Shown here one piece after another: positions 36,201-49,300 of a DNA stretch of 64,000 bases (its first letter is position 1; every line of letters begins with the position of its first letter). The DNA is taken from assembly GCF_048771995.1 (NCBI RefSeq), contig NC_133026.1, positions 96,502,501 through 96,566,500 on the forward strand, written 5' to 3'. A program made the translations under genes and the position numbers. The DNA is from Taeniopygia guttata. Its lineage: Eukaryota; Chordata; Aves; Passeriformes; Estrildidae. The notes beneath the pieces were generated by a model that saw only the letters and a program-made list of their open reading frames with translations, was not told the origin of the DNA and did not search any database.

Positions 36201-39200
36201 AGTTTCCCTTTGCAAGAACCATACTTCTGTTTTATTCAGAAGCAGGTATTATTTAAATGTACATGTACAAGAGCAGGGAATGCATGACAAGTTTTGCCAT
36301 ATCCTTTTACTGTATCAGCTCCTGGAAGTAGCTCATTTCAGTCTGTGATGATTTCCTTTTGCCAAGAGACAAAGTCCTTATCTAAAAAGTCCCTTGCACT
36401 TGCTGATTTTATTTTGGATAACTGTAACAGTGCCACAAGCTTCAGAGATGTGTCTGACACCTACTGCCACCTTTGTATTATATATCTCTCTTATAAATCT
36501 CTCAGGCATTGTTACACACCAAAGCTGAATGTGGCCATGGTGTGACTTTTTGCTTCTGTTACCAATTTATCTGCCATCTCTCTCTCTTTTTTTTTTTTTT
36601 TTTTTTCATGTCTTCAGGTCCTTTAGTCTCCTATGAGCATGAAGCATCTATCTTTTTCAGACAGGTTTATTTACAAATGGGTCACCATCGATCAGAACTC
36701 AGCACTTCCTCTCTTTTCAGGTCTTTTTCAAAACTAACTCGTTTCTCTTGGAATTATTATAAATACTGAGAATTTTAGAGCTCTGGAATTTTTTATTCAG
36801 TTTCTCTTTTATAAATTTCCTTTTTTGGTGAAGTTTTGTTCTGGGGGATTCTTTGGTGGATTTTTCACTTGGATATGAAAAAAATAGTCTAAATAAAATC
36901 CAGGCAGAAATCTTGTTCACTGAAACTCTTCCCCATCTTTTAAATACATATTTTGAAGCATCTACACTAAATAGGGTTGCTTCATTATTCTTCTACAGGA
37001 GGACACAAAATTACAATGGCACATTAACTCTGTATAAGACGTCAATATTCACACACCTTGCACTGCATGTTGCACAGTAGGGAAGGACATAGTGTACCAA
37101 TTAAGAAGGTACAGAAACTAAAAATAAAAGCAATAACTTTTTTTTTTTTCTTTATAATTGCTAGTATCAGGCTACACTGTGAGAGATGTCCTACTGCTCA
37201 AGAAGAATATGTTTCATCCAAAGGAAAATCAAAGATAGCTCGTTCAAATTTGTAAGTCACAGAGGAAAAAACAAAGAGGAAAGAGAAGAATGTTAGAAGT
37301 TATGTACGTATGTGTATGTAAAAGAGGAAAAGATGACCAAGTTGTTAAATCATGATTTTTTTTCATAAATTAAGGAACACATAAAGTCTAGAAATGTTGG
37401 CACATATTCCACTTCTCTACATTTTACAATGCACAACCTAAGGTAATTAACAAATGATCAGGTTCAATAACCTAAGACAATACAATCTTTCATGTGAGAA
37501 GACTTGAGAGACTGCAAAGTTGCATATGATCTTCAGTTTTAAAACCATAGGCTTTTCATATTTAAAAGAAATGTAATAAAATGCATATATTTTCATATTG
37601 AAAATGTACAAGGAAGAAGGTAGAGGAATAATGAGAATTTTTCCTTACTCTTTTATAGAAAACCCCCCCTTTTTATTGTAAGCTTCAAGTATACAGACAG
37701 AGGGAGCCCATGCTTTAACCACAGAACCTTTTCAAAACATCAATTTGTAGATTTTATATTACATAATAAAAAAAAAAACAAAAAACACATTGACAAAATA
37801 TATGGCTTTTCTAATCAGTCAGCATCTACAAAAATGTAGTTCATGTAAGAAACATGATTTATGAATCTTGCATAATTCTAAATATAATGCATACTCAAAA
37901 CTATTCTAATGGTTTTATGTCTGCCTGGATAGTAACAGACACGACATCTCCTGTTATAGCCTGACCTCCAAATTACTGATTTCTTACCCTGACTTCTTTG
38001 GTCTCATTCTGGCTATCTGGTAGCATTTCAAGCATTATTAAAAATAATGTTTTTTACGATTTGGAAAGACTTAATTATGTAGCATTTTATCTGCTTCTAC
38101 TTTGAGTTATCATTCTGAACTAAATCCTTCATGCCTATTTTTTTTTCTGGTGGTTTGTAAATTTAAAGCTGCACTAATTCAGGCTTTTCTTGAGCTGTTA
38201 TTTAAATCGCAGGCTAAGAAGAGACAGCCTTTTGATGCTTAGCTTTTTCTCTCTAATCTCTATTTTTTTCTCTCTAATCTACATGTAGAAAACATGTTTA
38301 TTACTTATTCATTTATTTATTCTTGCACATAAAAACTTACAGGAAGTGTATATTTAGAGCTCCGTTCTTCCAGTGTACATATCCTCTCCCACTACAGAGG
38401 ATCTTGTGACCTTCTGCCTGTCAAGAGGCACATTTGCTTTTTTTTTTTTCCTTTCTTTTATTTTTTTTCTGATGTGGAACCATTCAAGCTTAAGTCACAG
38501 TAAACAGTAATCTCTTTGCATTCTTGAAAGGTCCAATGTAATTTCATTACCACTGTCCTGCATTTGTTTCCCAAACCAGTTATCTGCAAGAGGAAAATGA
38601 TACCAGATTGATACCAGACTGTAAGCAAGACAATATTTTAATTTCATTTTTAACATGAAAAAATGAAGATTTAAAAAATATTATTACTTAATTTGCATCA
38701 CATGCAAACAGAGATGTTAGTCTTGTTTGTATGTGAGTATTCAGAGACTATTTTGAAGTGTCTTGACAAAATTAATTGTAAACTTAATTGATAGCTGGCT
38801 GAGTAAACACCAGTTTTAACATTATTAGGGCAGCATATTGTTTGCTCAAATGCATTTATATTAAAAAAATAGATTTTTCTGACTTTATGAATGAACCATT
38901 TGTTTAGCAAAAATTACCAATGACAGTTATGAAATTATTTATGCCCATAAGTAGTGACATTCTCAAACTCTGAAGGCTATATTTTATAGGTTATTTGGTG
39001 ATGTTATATTATATAGATTATTTGGTGATGCTAAACCTTAGCTTCTACACTTAGTTTATGAATAAAAGACTAAGACATTTTTGGGAGGAAACCATGAATC
39101 CATACAACATTTGATATTTTGATTTTTGTTTCGTTCTAAAAGAGATAATATGGCAGAAACCACAATGCGAATATTTTTATAAGGTCAAAATATTTGTGTA

Positions 39201-40589
39201 TCAATACAATATTTAAATAAACTATGAAAATAATATATCAATACAAATAATTTTAATTAAAATTAAGAAATTAAAAGAAAAAATATTTTTCTTTTAAAAT
39301 CCATTATTTTAATAGAAAAAAATATGGCCACTTTTCTTTAAAATCTTAAGTCACTGAATGCTTCTTTTACTATCAAAACATATTCATAAAAATTCAGCTA
39401 CATTGTTGTTCACCTAAACCAAAATCACACTGCTTTTATAGAGTCATTTCAACATGATACTCTCTCATTTAAGAAACAAAATATTTCCAAGGGTTGGAGA
39501 GTGAATTTCATTCCAATATGGAATGATCTTTTTGTCTGGCATAAAACTCACTATACCATTTTTATTGGTATAATATTTCTGGGGGAGAAATTCAATAACA
39601 GGGGAACCAAGTTACTGAGCTATGAAAGCTGTCTGTCTGGAGACATGCTATTAAACAACACTTGAGCTTTCTGTTTACTTTGGTGGTATTTATAGTTATG
39701 GCTAAGCATTCACAGCCTGCACTTGCTAAATATTTCTAATATGCAGCTGCTGTAATAGAGAGCACAAATCATCATAGCTTCAGTGGTATTGTTTCCAAGA
39801 AATAAAAAGCAAAGGCAACAAAAGACTTTTGTTGCTTTTCACTTTGCTTCTGCATCTTATTCTTCAGTGCCCTGTTGCTTTATAAATAATGCATTGATAT
39901 TACTTTTCATCAAGGTGTATGCATTCCCCATTATTATAGCACCTGAACATCCCATACATGAAGACTTTTATGCTGATAGATCCCTTTGACATGGAAAGCA
40001 AACACAATGCTGCCATAGAGCTGAGGGCATCTAGTTTGCAGTGGGGAATATACTCAGGGTTTTTTTTTTTCTAAAAGCAATGCTACAGCTTATCTCAAAG
40101 CTCTCCTGCTCAAGTTCCTGTATTGCAAGTTCACAATTTAATTCAAGGACTGGTTAAAATGTCCTTCAGGCCATGCAAGAATCTGTATGTCCATGTAGGC
40201 AAAAGGGCAGGGCCAGGAAGGCAGGTGACAAAAGTCTTAAAGAAGAGGACATTACCATTCTGGTCATTCACAAAGACATGGATATAACCCAGCAGATCTG
40301 TTGATGGTGAGGGACCACCAGGAAGGGGTCAGTGGAAGACCAGGGAAATAATTTCAAACCTCCCTAATGCAGGCTGTCAGTTTTACTTAAGTTTACTTTA
40401 CAATACTGTCAGTTTTACTATTTGACACTACTGTATTATTATCAAGATAAAATAATAGAAATATTTTCACATGAAAAACAACCAAATTCCAAAGCTCAAA
40501 GCAGTACTGCTATGCAAAAAAATTTTCCAAATCAATCCATCCCACCTCTAAAATTACAAAATTAAAACCATAGGCTACAAAATAACTCA

Positions 40590-41188
40590 TGTGGCTGAAC
40601 CCCAGTTGGCAAATAAGTACCATGCATCCCTTTGCACACTGTCTTCCACTTCACCTCACCCCCCTTCTTAGGGAGGAGAATTAGAAAGAAAAGGCAGAAC
40701 TTCTGTGTTGAGATAAAAATCTAATAACATAAGCACATAAAAATATTATTATTTATAATAATAAACTAATTTAATAACGTTAATAATAATAATGATAATG
40801 TTATTGATAAGGAGAGGGAGAGAATGTAAGGGAACACAAGAGAAGTGAGAAAAGCACAACAGAATTGCTTATGATCCATTGACTGATGCACAGCCTGTCT
40901 CTGAGCAGGAATTGGCCCTGCCTGGGTACCTCTCCTAGTTTATATACTGGGCTTTATGTCCTTTGGGAAGGAATATCCCCACGGCCAGTTTGGTTCAGCT
41001 GCCCTAGCTGTGCTTCCTCCCAGTTTCTTGTGCACCTGCTCACTGGCAGAGGAAGCACAAAACACTGAAAAGTCCTGGATTTAGAGCAAGCACTCCTTAG
41101 CAACAACCAAAGCAATATTCTAATACTGAATCAAAAACACAGCACAGTACCAGCTACAATTAAATCTATTCCAGCTGAAACCAGGACA
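40590..41188 (-). mobile_element. Solo LTR, avian ERVL-like family
   Basis: On the + strand it starts TGTGGCTGAACCCCAGTTGG and ends GCTGAAACCAGGACA, giving TG...CA ends. The order between them, including the CCAGTTTGGTTCAGCTG, CTTGTGCACCTGCTCACTGG and AAGCACTCCTTAGCAACAAC segments, is that of a widespread bird LTR that I recognise. On the minus strand a TATATAAA box lies at about 40938-40945, placing the sense direction leftward. An AAT/ATT-rich simple repeat sits at about 40744-40800. No coding region is attached. I did not find a clear target duplication. Moderately old. Confidence 0.75.
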
Positions 41189-41446
41189 ATTATCTAAATC
41201 ACTTAAGATAGTCACTGACAAATAGTCACTTATGTGACCCCTGACATTTAAGCAATTATTTGCCTGAAATGCAACTTACCGTTTGCAAGAAAACTCCTAG
41301 AGAAGAATTTCCTGGTTGAAAAGCTATTTTAGAACATAACTGGAACAAAGAAAGATAAAAAAAGGGGCACCTCAAAACGGATTAAATGCCAGTAGAAGAA
41401 AATGTTACTTGTATCATGTTTCAAAGTTGCTAATCATCAAAAGCAT

Positions 41447-41525
41447 AAACAAAAAAAAAACACAAAAAAAACCAAACAAAAAAACCCCCAAAAAATAACA
41501 ACAACAAAAAAAAAAAAAAAAAAAA
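41447..41525. repeat. A/C-rich tract
   Basis: Seventy-nine bases consist of A and C apart from one T at 41496: long A runs broken by C or CCCCC. It resembles the complement of the G/T tract at 29.0 kb. Confidence 0.9.
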
Positions 41526-41635
41526 GGATAAAAGGATTCCATCTATATTGTTCAGTGCAGAGAGGGCCTTATTTTACAGCATTGAGGCTGCTCCTAATTA
41601 ATATTTATTTTAGTCCCAAGATGCTCTTCCTTTGA

Positions 41636-42050
41636 GAAAAGAGAATGAAATCTTGAAATCAGAGAACAATGTTGAACAAACACTGGTAAAAAATGATCAA
41701 AAACAACAATATCGGAAAAAAATTGGGAAATTTGGAAATGGGGTGACCACAACCAAATGGACTGAGAAGAAAAAAAATTATAAAATGAAGAATTTCCTTT
41801 CAGGAAAGGGAATGAAACCTTGAAATCTGAGAACAAATTCAAATAAAGCCTCTGGAAAGGAGATAAGATCAAAACCAAGGATACTGAAATTTGGAAATTG
41901 AGTGACTGCAACCAAATGGACTGAGAGAAGATGAGGTGCAGTGAAAAGGACTAAAGCTTGCCAAAATTACTCTAATTCAAATCCTGAAATTGGGGACGAA
42001 ATGTAAATAAAGACAGAGGGGAAGACTTGGAAGAAATAAAATGCTGAAAA
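41636..42050. repeat. Degenerate tandem repeat, period about 165 bp, two to three copies
   Basis: GAGAATGAAATCTTGAAATC at 41641 returns as GGGAATGAAACCTTGAAATC at 41808. CAACCAAATGGACTGAGA recurs at 41750 and 41909. A weaker third start, CCTGAAATTGGGG at 41983 followed by AAATAAAG, keeps the spacing. The copies differ by substitutions and small indels. I do not recognise the unit. Open frames on either strand here follow the repeat and are not supported as genes. Confidence 0.75.
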
Positions 42051-43097
42051 AAGAAACGGGATCATTCTGAAGCCAAGTGAAAACCATAAAAGTGCATGGG
42101 ATGACAAGAAGTGCAGGCTAGATGCCAAAATCTAAACATGTACATTTGATGTACTGAAACTTTGGGAAACATCCTAAAGTAGCCTCCATCAATTTGCAAG
42201 CCAGAGTGATACCTCCTAAGGACAGGATTTAGCTCCTCCTGCACAGCCAGCTCAACTGAAGGACAAAAAACTTTAGAAGTGTATAGGAAGAGTTACACAT
42301 CTGCTCTCAAGATTTACTGAACTTGAACCTTCAGGATTGTTTTCTAAATGTTATAACATTACAGTAGAATATTGTGGCTTCCCACAATTATTTTTTCATT
42401 TATATTTTTAAGCTGAAAGATGTGAATGTCCCATATATATTGGAAGAATTTTTTCACTATTATTAAATTGCTGATTATCTTTTCTCTCTGAAACCCTTAT
42501 AAAATGCTCTAAAATAAAATTTGCCTTCTATATACAATTGATAATATTATGATCAAAATAATATGGTTTATCTAATAAACATCTGGATGTGAGTGACAGT
42601 GAAAATGGACCTTGATCATAATTTGAAACATGACGGCTCTTTTCAAATTCTAGGCTACAGAACAGCTGTCTCAAAGAGTTTCAAATAAATTTGTCTTTTC
42701 CAATAAACCGAAGGGTTAGAGGAGGGCAGGTAAGACGTCTTGTCAAAGTACAATACACTCAGTTACCTTGTGTTGAATTTTACAACCTTGGAATTCCATA
42801 TAAACACCAGGCTATATCTGCTCATATGGGAGCATATTCCTCTTTTACCACTTAACTGTTCCAGGTAAGATCTTAGTTGTACACATTGTGAGGCAGGTGT
42901 GGCAGAGTAATAAATTAGGGACCTAAATCCATTTCTGTACCTGGCTGGGGCTTACATGCTTCTGATGGGCATATCTGGCAACCAGGTGGAAGATCCTGAT
43001 GGCTGAGTGTTTAGTTTGTGGCTGTAAGGAGGGTGGCAAGCATTAACATCTGCAACTACAATACATGGTCACTCATATTTCCTTTTTTCTCCTGAGG

Positions 43098-43842
43098 TGT
43101 TGATCATGGGGTGTGCGGGGATACTGTGCTCCAGAACGGCTTTGATGAATGGAGACGAGAGATCTCTGAAGGCTGCTCTTAGAATATCAGGTTTATTATA
43201 GATGGTGAAAGGTCTTGCTTGGAGCTGCCAGACACAGCACGTGGTAAGGCCTGAGGGGATGGGGGAGGGGAGAGACAAGGGGTAGAGGGAGACAAGAAGA
43301 TGCTCCAGGAGAAGGTGGAAGTTCTAAGAGGGTGGGGGTCCAAAGAGAGTGGGGGTTCCAAGAGAGGGGAAGTTCCAAGAGGATGGGGGTTCCAAGAGAG
43401 TGTCTGGCTCCTCAGGGACCCCTTATCAGGGGCTTCAAGGTGGGCTGGAACAAGACTTAGGCCAATGGGGTCACAGACACCTGATGCTTCAGGGTAGGGT
43501 TACAGGTGTGGGATGAGCCATACATTTTGGGGGTTGAGATAGAACAGTCCATTTGACTTTTGGATCTATCTGTAGGTAAAGGCATTGTCCAGCCAGTAGG
43601 GGGGATTGTCTTCATCCTGGCTGTACTATTGTAAATCTTTTGCCAGGCAGTCATATTTATTCATCCTCCCCAACATCGTGTACCTCCCAAGCCTAGGGGT
43701 GTCTGGCCTCCAGGTCACCACGAAAGGCCAAGGCCATTATGCAGATCAGAGCCTAAAGGGCAGACCAGTGGGATTTATGGGGATGAGTCATCTCCCATGG
43801 AAGACTACATGTGACTACTCACCCTGTGAGTTTTAGTGTTCA
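43098..43842 (-). mobile_element. Solo LTR, endogenous retrovirus (ERVK-like, songbird type)
   Basis: I recognise the run GATGAATGGAGACGAGAG, then AGGTTTATTATAGATGG, then CTGCCAGACACAGCACG, and later CATTGTCCAGCCAGTAGG. It is a common songbird LTR in which the minus strand is sense. A minus-strand AATAAA lies at 43192-43197 and a CCAAT element at about 43464. On the + strand the proposed ends are TGTTGATC and TGTTCA, which read as TG...CA on the sense strand. The flanks share AGGTG, but not at the exact offset, so the boundaries are tentative. A short minisatellite lies inside. No coding region is attached. Confidence 0.6.
43317..43405. repeat. Short purine-rich minisatellite inside the LTR
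   Basis: Four to five imperfect units of about 17-22 bp have the form GGGGGTTCCAAGAG. They alternate G runs with TTCCAAGAGAG. The arrangement lies wholly within the 43.1-43.8 kb LTR and is probably an internal expansion. Confidence 0.75.
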
Positions 43843-43882
43843 AGGTGATTAGCATCAAAGGAACTATATGCAAATAATAGAA

Positions 43883-46353
43883 TGTGGTGGTTTTGGTTCG
43901 CCAATCCTAGATTTCCCAGCCACTGCACCAATCAATGTGGTGGTTTTCCGTGCTGGCCAAACACTAGTGAACCCACTAGAATATAGTTTACTATTTCCAA
44001 CTGTGAGATAGGATTAGGAGGAAGGCAAAGCAGGCTCAAAACTTAAAAGGATATAAAGAAAGCTTTATTAACAGTAATAAAAAAAAAAAAAGAAATAATA
44101 ATAAGAATTAGAATAAAACTTTTAGAACACTTCTCCTCTCTCTACAACCTTTTCTTTCCCACTCACAATGTACAGAAACAATTCAGTCAGTTTATCACTT
44201 CTAGAATAGTCTTTCTGCAGTTCACTTAGTGAGAGGAGTCCCTCCAATAAAGTTATGGAGACTTCTCCACAAGAAAACAGTTCTCTCGTGTCTTTTAATT
44301 TCCATGAATAAAAACCTCCTGGAAAAAAGTCTGCAATTGTGAAGTCCCTCTCATTTTTCACAGATTCTTCCGCAGCTGTGTTTATGGGCCATGTCAAGTT
44401 ATGAGGTACTATTTTAAGGATGAGCTCTTCCAAAGCAAACGTTCTCTTTATCTATCTCTGAGATAATCTTCATCTCTGGGAACAGAGGTCTTCTTCTCTC
44501 CCTGGGGCACAGGGTCTTCATTACTCTTCTCTCTCTCTGTTCGAACTTCTTATTAAATTCACAGCTTTTTCAACATTTGCCTGCTTCAACAGAGGTTTGA
44601 ATAATCCATCCCCCCACAATTCTTCAATGTGTTATAGGGGGAAAAAAAAAAGTCTGATGGATCAATTAAATTCTTCTCCATAGCTTTACAAGAGGATTTC
44701 ATACCCAAGATCAAGGCATCTCCTCATCCCTCCTGCCGATGAGCTCTCTTCTCCCCTCTGCTTTCCCTTGCCCCGGCTAGCCCTGGGGGGAAGGGGAGCG
44801 CGCAGATCTCCAGCGCTTCCCGCTGAACCCTCGCGGGCTTTGGGCAGTGCTGTGTGGGTTTGGAGAGCAATCAGCAAACCCCATGGCGGTTTAATGAAGA
44901 GAGTCTTTCTCCGGGGGGCGAATTCCGTTTTATTGTAATCCAACGGGGAAAACAATAATCCAAAGGGAACCAGGCTTGCCGCGCCGGTGTTCGTCGGAGC
45001 CGCGAGCGGGTGGGGTGGAGCGGCGTGCACTGGAGCTGGCCAGGAGGAAAGCACCAAGCGGCTTGGGCGGGGTGGCGGCGCGCGCTGGTGCCAGCCAGGA
45101 AAAAGCCTCAAGCGCGCTGCGCGCACGGACTAAGTACGGGACAGGGGGAAACTGGGGCAGCCAATGGGGTAATGCCACGGGGGGTTTGAGGGTAGTGGGG
45201 TACGGGGGTACATCCAATGAAGGACGGACAGGTGGAGGGTCCCGGGTCATCTGCCTATCGCCCAGCGTCCCGGGTGGAATATTCCAGGTGGGGGGAAGGG
45301 ATACCAAGTGACAGACAGACATTTGGGGGTAAACACAGTGACTTGGCATTTCTTGGGGACAACAGACCCGCGGGGAGAGACGGGAAGACCTGGAAGGGAA
45401 TCGTTATAGGACTGGGGGTACATGGAACAAACTTATACATAATACAAATGTAATAAAACCTAAAAAACACAACTCTACACCCTCCCGTTCAGGACTCAAC
45501 TTTCTCTTCATTGACATTGGTCTCTTCATGTTTCTCCTCTATGTGCCTGCACTTTGTCCTTTTCTCTCACTCGAGGGATGATTAAAGCATTGAAAGACTT
45601 ATTATCTCACCTGGGGCCTACAGATGGTCACAAGACCCTGGCCGGGCTTGGTAGCTTTTGGCCAGCGCTGTTTTACAATGGAGCTTTCTGCAGTGGCTGC
45701 GCTGGGGCTGGGTCAGGATCAGCCGTTCTGGGGCAGAGGACCAAGATCTCAGCAGCCAGGCTAGAAGTCAGCAGATAGCACAGCTAGGGGCTGATGGCCT
45801 CTCCTCCCCGCTGCCCGGTGGTTTCAGCTGAATCTCAACAGTGGTAGAATCTTGGCTGAGCCGGTCTGGCTTGGGGCTGCTTTCTGTGTGGGCTGCAGAG
45901 CCACCTCAATTCTGTGCAGCAGCCGCGCTGTGGGGAGGGCTGGGATCTCAGCAGCCAGACCTGACCCAGCAGCCAGTGCCCTTCCCTGTCCCAGTGGGAC
46001 CCAGCCTGGCCTCAGCCCCGTGGCTCCTCTCCCCCTGCCCTGGCAGCCGATGGGCCCTGGCCCCCTGGCAGAGCCCACCTGGCCCAGCCTGGCCCAGCTC
46101 AGATGACGTGGTGGGGGGCCATGCTAACTGTGTTACCTGCTCTCAAGCCAGAAAAGAAAAAGACAAAATTCCTGGGATTTTTCATTTTTAACAACAGGTG
46201 CTCATAGAGCCATATCAGCTTCCTCAGTATTTTTACAGGTTGTCAATTCTCAAAGATAATTACTGATTGGTTTTTTTTTGTCAGACATGGAGGAAACTGC
46301 TAGCAGCTTCTCTTTCTCACAGAACATTACTTCTGTGATGCAAAACCAGCACA
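43883..46353 (-). mobile_element. Composite LTR of an endogenous retrovirus with a probable nested insert
   Basis: The + strand begins TGTGGTGGTTTTGGTTCG and ends GATGCAAAACCAGCACA. The left part (to about 44720) and the right part (about 45640 on) match in order a songbird LTR that I recognise. Examples are GCTTTATTAACAG with a minus-strand AATAAA at 44064-44069, CACTTAGTGAGAGGAGTCCC, GTCAGACATGGAGGAAACTGC and AGCAGCTTCTCTTTCTCAC. The flanks TAGAA and TTGAA are a near-matching 5-bp pair. Between the two parts lies a CpG-rich block that I read as a second insertion. No retroviral coding region is recognised, so this is a solo LTR, disrupted by the insert. Confidence 0.6.
44750..45640 (-). mobile_element. 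CpG-rich block, probably a second LTR nested in the 43.9-46.35 kb LTR
   Basis: This is the only CpG-dense sequence outside the 5S array. On the minus strand an AATAAA lies at 44929-44934 with GC-rich sequence upstream of it in the sense direction, including a GC-box-like GGGCGGGG near 45068 and an AGCCAATGGGG element near 45160. This layout fits an LTR whose sense strand is minus, and its poorly decayed CpGs suggest that it is younger than its host element. Exact ends and a target duplication were not found. Alternatives are an unusually long internal part of the same LTR, or a host CpG island; the surrounding LTR sequence makes the last less likely. Confidence 0.4.
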
Positions 46354-49300
46354 TTGAAAATAATTACTGTATTCTAATACAATTAATAACCAATAGAATA
46401 TTAATATTAAATAAAATATATACATCTAAGTATGTAAATTAGAAAGCATTATTAATGTTCTCCAAGTATGTTTTCTGGATTATGTAATCACTTTTTTTCT
46501 TCAAGAGTTACATCTATCTTGGATTACAACTCTTTCAGTCTTCTTTGCATTTTATGAGATGAGCACAGGTGTATAAATATAATGTTAGCTTCCCAAATCC
46601 TATCTTTACCACATATTTCCTGCTGAAGATATGACGATCCTTTAGCGTAACAACATGTAAAAGACAGAAGATAGTCTTTGCCTCATCTACACATATGGAA
46701 TCTGACTTCCAACAAGATATTCTTTATACATCAATCCCTGCTTCCTACTCCAAATGCTAGAGCCAAAATCACTTTCTTCCTCTTACCATTGATAGCAAAG
46801 TACTGAGGTCATAACCCACTATCTCTCAAACAAACAAAGGATTCTAGCTAGATTAAAAGAAACTGAGCAGGCATAGTCCTGAAAAACACTGCCTTGTTTT
46901 GCATTCTAATCCAACAAGGTAAAGATTTCCTGCATGCTTCAATGGCTTGGCTTAAAAAGTGTATCTGCAAATTGGAAAACTTAGGTAATAAGAAATTTAG
47001 AAACCTCAGTCTCCAGTCTCTCCTGTTACTAAATTTTATCTGTGTGTCTACCAGATATTCATACATGCAGACACAAATGTAAATTGGAGGTACAATTAGA
47101 AATCAAATATGTGTGGATTTCAATTTTTTTTCATCTCATTAGCCTTCAAATACATCTAGCAGTTTTTTTCTTCAGGTATTCACTGTGTGCCACTCAGTTT
47201 GCTCCTTCCACAGGAATATCTTAGTGCAAGCTTGCTCACCACCCTTAATTTATGTTAAAGAGAAGGAGGAAATAAATCTCTCTTAAGTGGTAATTAAATG
47301 CTCAAACAATGGGTTTGAGCATTGCACATGCACAGCAGCTTGCTGCTTGGAAAGGCTAGTGAAAAGCTAAGCCATCAGAGCAAAACTGTGAGCTGGAAAA
47401 GCAAATGTGGATCCCCGTGGTTTCAGAGGCTGCAGCTGTGTGAGTGAAGCAGCAGGCCAGCAGGCAGGTGGTGCATGCTGTGTCTTGCATGGACCTGGGG
47501 GAAAGCCAAACAGCATATTTTCCTTTGGCCAAGATAGTTACAGAAAAGGCAAATCTGGGAATCTGAAGATGCCCACCCTGCTTGCTCCCAACATACTGGA
47601 AGAAAGGCAAGATTATTAAACAAACTTACACCTATGATACATGGAACCATACAGTTAATGATTTTTATTCTGGCAATCAGTTAAAAAGGCTCCATGTACT
47701 GGCTGATTGCACAGGTTGGAAGGGTTGGTGGTGTATATTGTTTAGTATTATTAGCAGTGTTCAATATTTCTAGTAGTGAAGACAGTGGAGTAACAAAACT
47801 TTGGTGCAATTATGTGTGCATGCACTATGATCTTGAAAGGTTTAGTAGGAATGAAGTTCTCATTAACCTAAGAAATAATTACATATAATGAGAAAAGGAG
47901 AAACACAGAGAAAGTATGACAAACTACTAATAAAATGTAGATTCTTATACTGACATAATGCATTAATTTGCGCCCATTTTATTTTGATATAGAGAATTGT
48001 GACAATTCATTGCATTAGCATCTAAATTAATTTGGGTTTTTTCAATAACAACAACCATGAACAATGACCAGTCTTTGTCTTACAATAAAAATATTAGCAT
48101 ATGTTACTGCAGTCTAATTCCACCAGATTTTTTCCTTTAACAAATATGATGGTGACTGGTTTATTTCTTATGTCCTTATCTGCACCAAAGAGGTTTGGTG
48201 AATCATACCACAACTGATTGATGTTATGACAGGCTCTTTCCATAGGAACAAAGCTATGGAGTCACTTTTCAGAGTCTTACATATGGGCAGCTCTTTCTAC
48301 ATATCACCACAAAAATCTTGAGAATGAAATTAAAGCTGCTTTAGTAATTAATAAAGAAATTACATTTACCAACTTTTTTCTCAATTCTTAGTTTATCCCT
48401 TCAAGATCTAGCACTTCCAAGCAGTAGATCAGCATGAGATACATGCCAAGTGAGTTTCTATAAAGCAGTGTGACTAGTACAATCTAAGCCCGTTTCAGGT
48501 GAAATCCAATGGTACCATTCAATGGAAACTCTCTGACTCCAAATCCCCACACTTACTCTGTTATTCTGATGAAAAGCCTAACTACATCTCCTTTCAACAA
48601 TTGACTGTAATCACATTTTACCTGTCTTTTCTGAAGGGCATTGAGTCCAGGCTGTCAAAGGACAGATAAAGAGACATAAGCATCTTGGCTCTTGTTTCTT
48701 GAGTATGGTACAGGCTCCAGCTCAGGCACCTCTTCTCAGCTCAGGCACAGAGAGCTACAGACAGAATGTGCATACTAACAAAAGAGTCCCTGAAGCAATG
48801 TGGTACTGGCAAAGTGAAAGGATGATTTTTGTCATCATACACTTGCTTAGCAGAAGGTATCTGGACTTAGCTTTTACTTTATAGGTGTTGTCAAAATATT
48901 AAATAAGAGCAGCCCTACTTAACCTTTTTCAATGAGACTTGGGTTTTTGCTTCCTGCTCTTTGAGCTGTTTCAGTGCAAGCCAACTCTGAAAAGAAAATC
49001 ATGTGAGGCAAAGTGGAAGTATTCAGGAGAAAAAAGGTCATTTCTTTAGCAGTACTTATCTTGTACATAGCAATGTGCAAAAGTAACCTTGGTAGCACAA
49101 ACCAGACTTGACTTCAAGATTCTTTAAAAAGCTTCTGCCTTTAAAAAGAAAAAAATGTGACATTTTAAACATGCATATACCATGCCAGATCCACTTTTTT
49201 AAGCAAGTGATTTCAGATTTCCTATTTTGTTGTTTAATGGAAAGTTAGAGATATATCAAAATATATGAAAAACCAAAAAAGAGTTCAAGGTTTCAAGATG

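Larger units (their letters stand above)
27081..40589. other. AT-rich intergenic DNA, no gene recognised
   Basis: No coding gene or RNA gene is recognisable. The stretch holds a long G/T-only tract near 29.0 kb, an AAAT repeat near 30.25 kb, a TA-rich run near 32.95-33.02 kb and T tracts near 33.45, 36.6 and 38.44 kb. Two blocks, about 30340-30830 and 32460-32770, have balanced, complex sequence and could be conserved noncoding DNA. That is only an impression from composition. Confidence 0.55.
41189..43097. other. Intergenic DNA with low-complexity and tandem-repeat blocks
   Basis: No gene is recognised. It contains the A/C tract at 41.45 kb and the degenerate 165-bp tandem repeat at 41.64-42.05 kb. 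The rest (42.1-43.1 kb) is ordinary AT-rich sequence. Confidence 0.6.

Noticed and set aside
41594-41911. 105-codon minus-strand frame with internal repeats
   Set aside because: The repeated peptide simply follows the 165-bp tandem DNA repeat. No recognised domain.
43860-43900. Single continuous provirus from 40.6 to 46.35 kb
   Set aside because: The three LTRs are different families and no gag, pol or env sequence is recognisable between them, so a cluster of solo LTRs fits better.
44530-44560. tRNA-like TGTTCGAAC motif
   Set aside because: It resembles a T-loop, but no acceptor stem, D-arm or anticodon arm is found around it. It lies inside an LTR.
44686-45349. Proline- and arginine-rich open frames on both strands of the GC-rich block
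   Set aside because: Overlapping frames on both strands with biased composition are expected from CpG-rich LTR sequence. No host gene family is recognised.
47390-47600. Possible exon in a G/C-richer patch
   Set aside because: Overlapping frames on both strands with no recognised domain. Composition alone is not enough.
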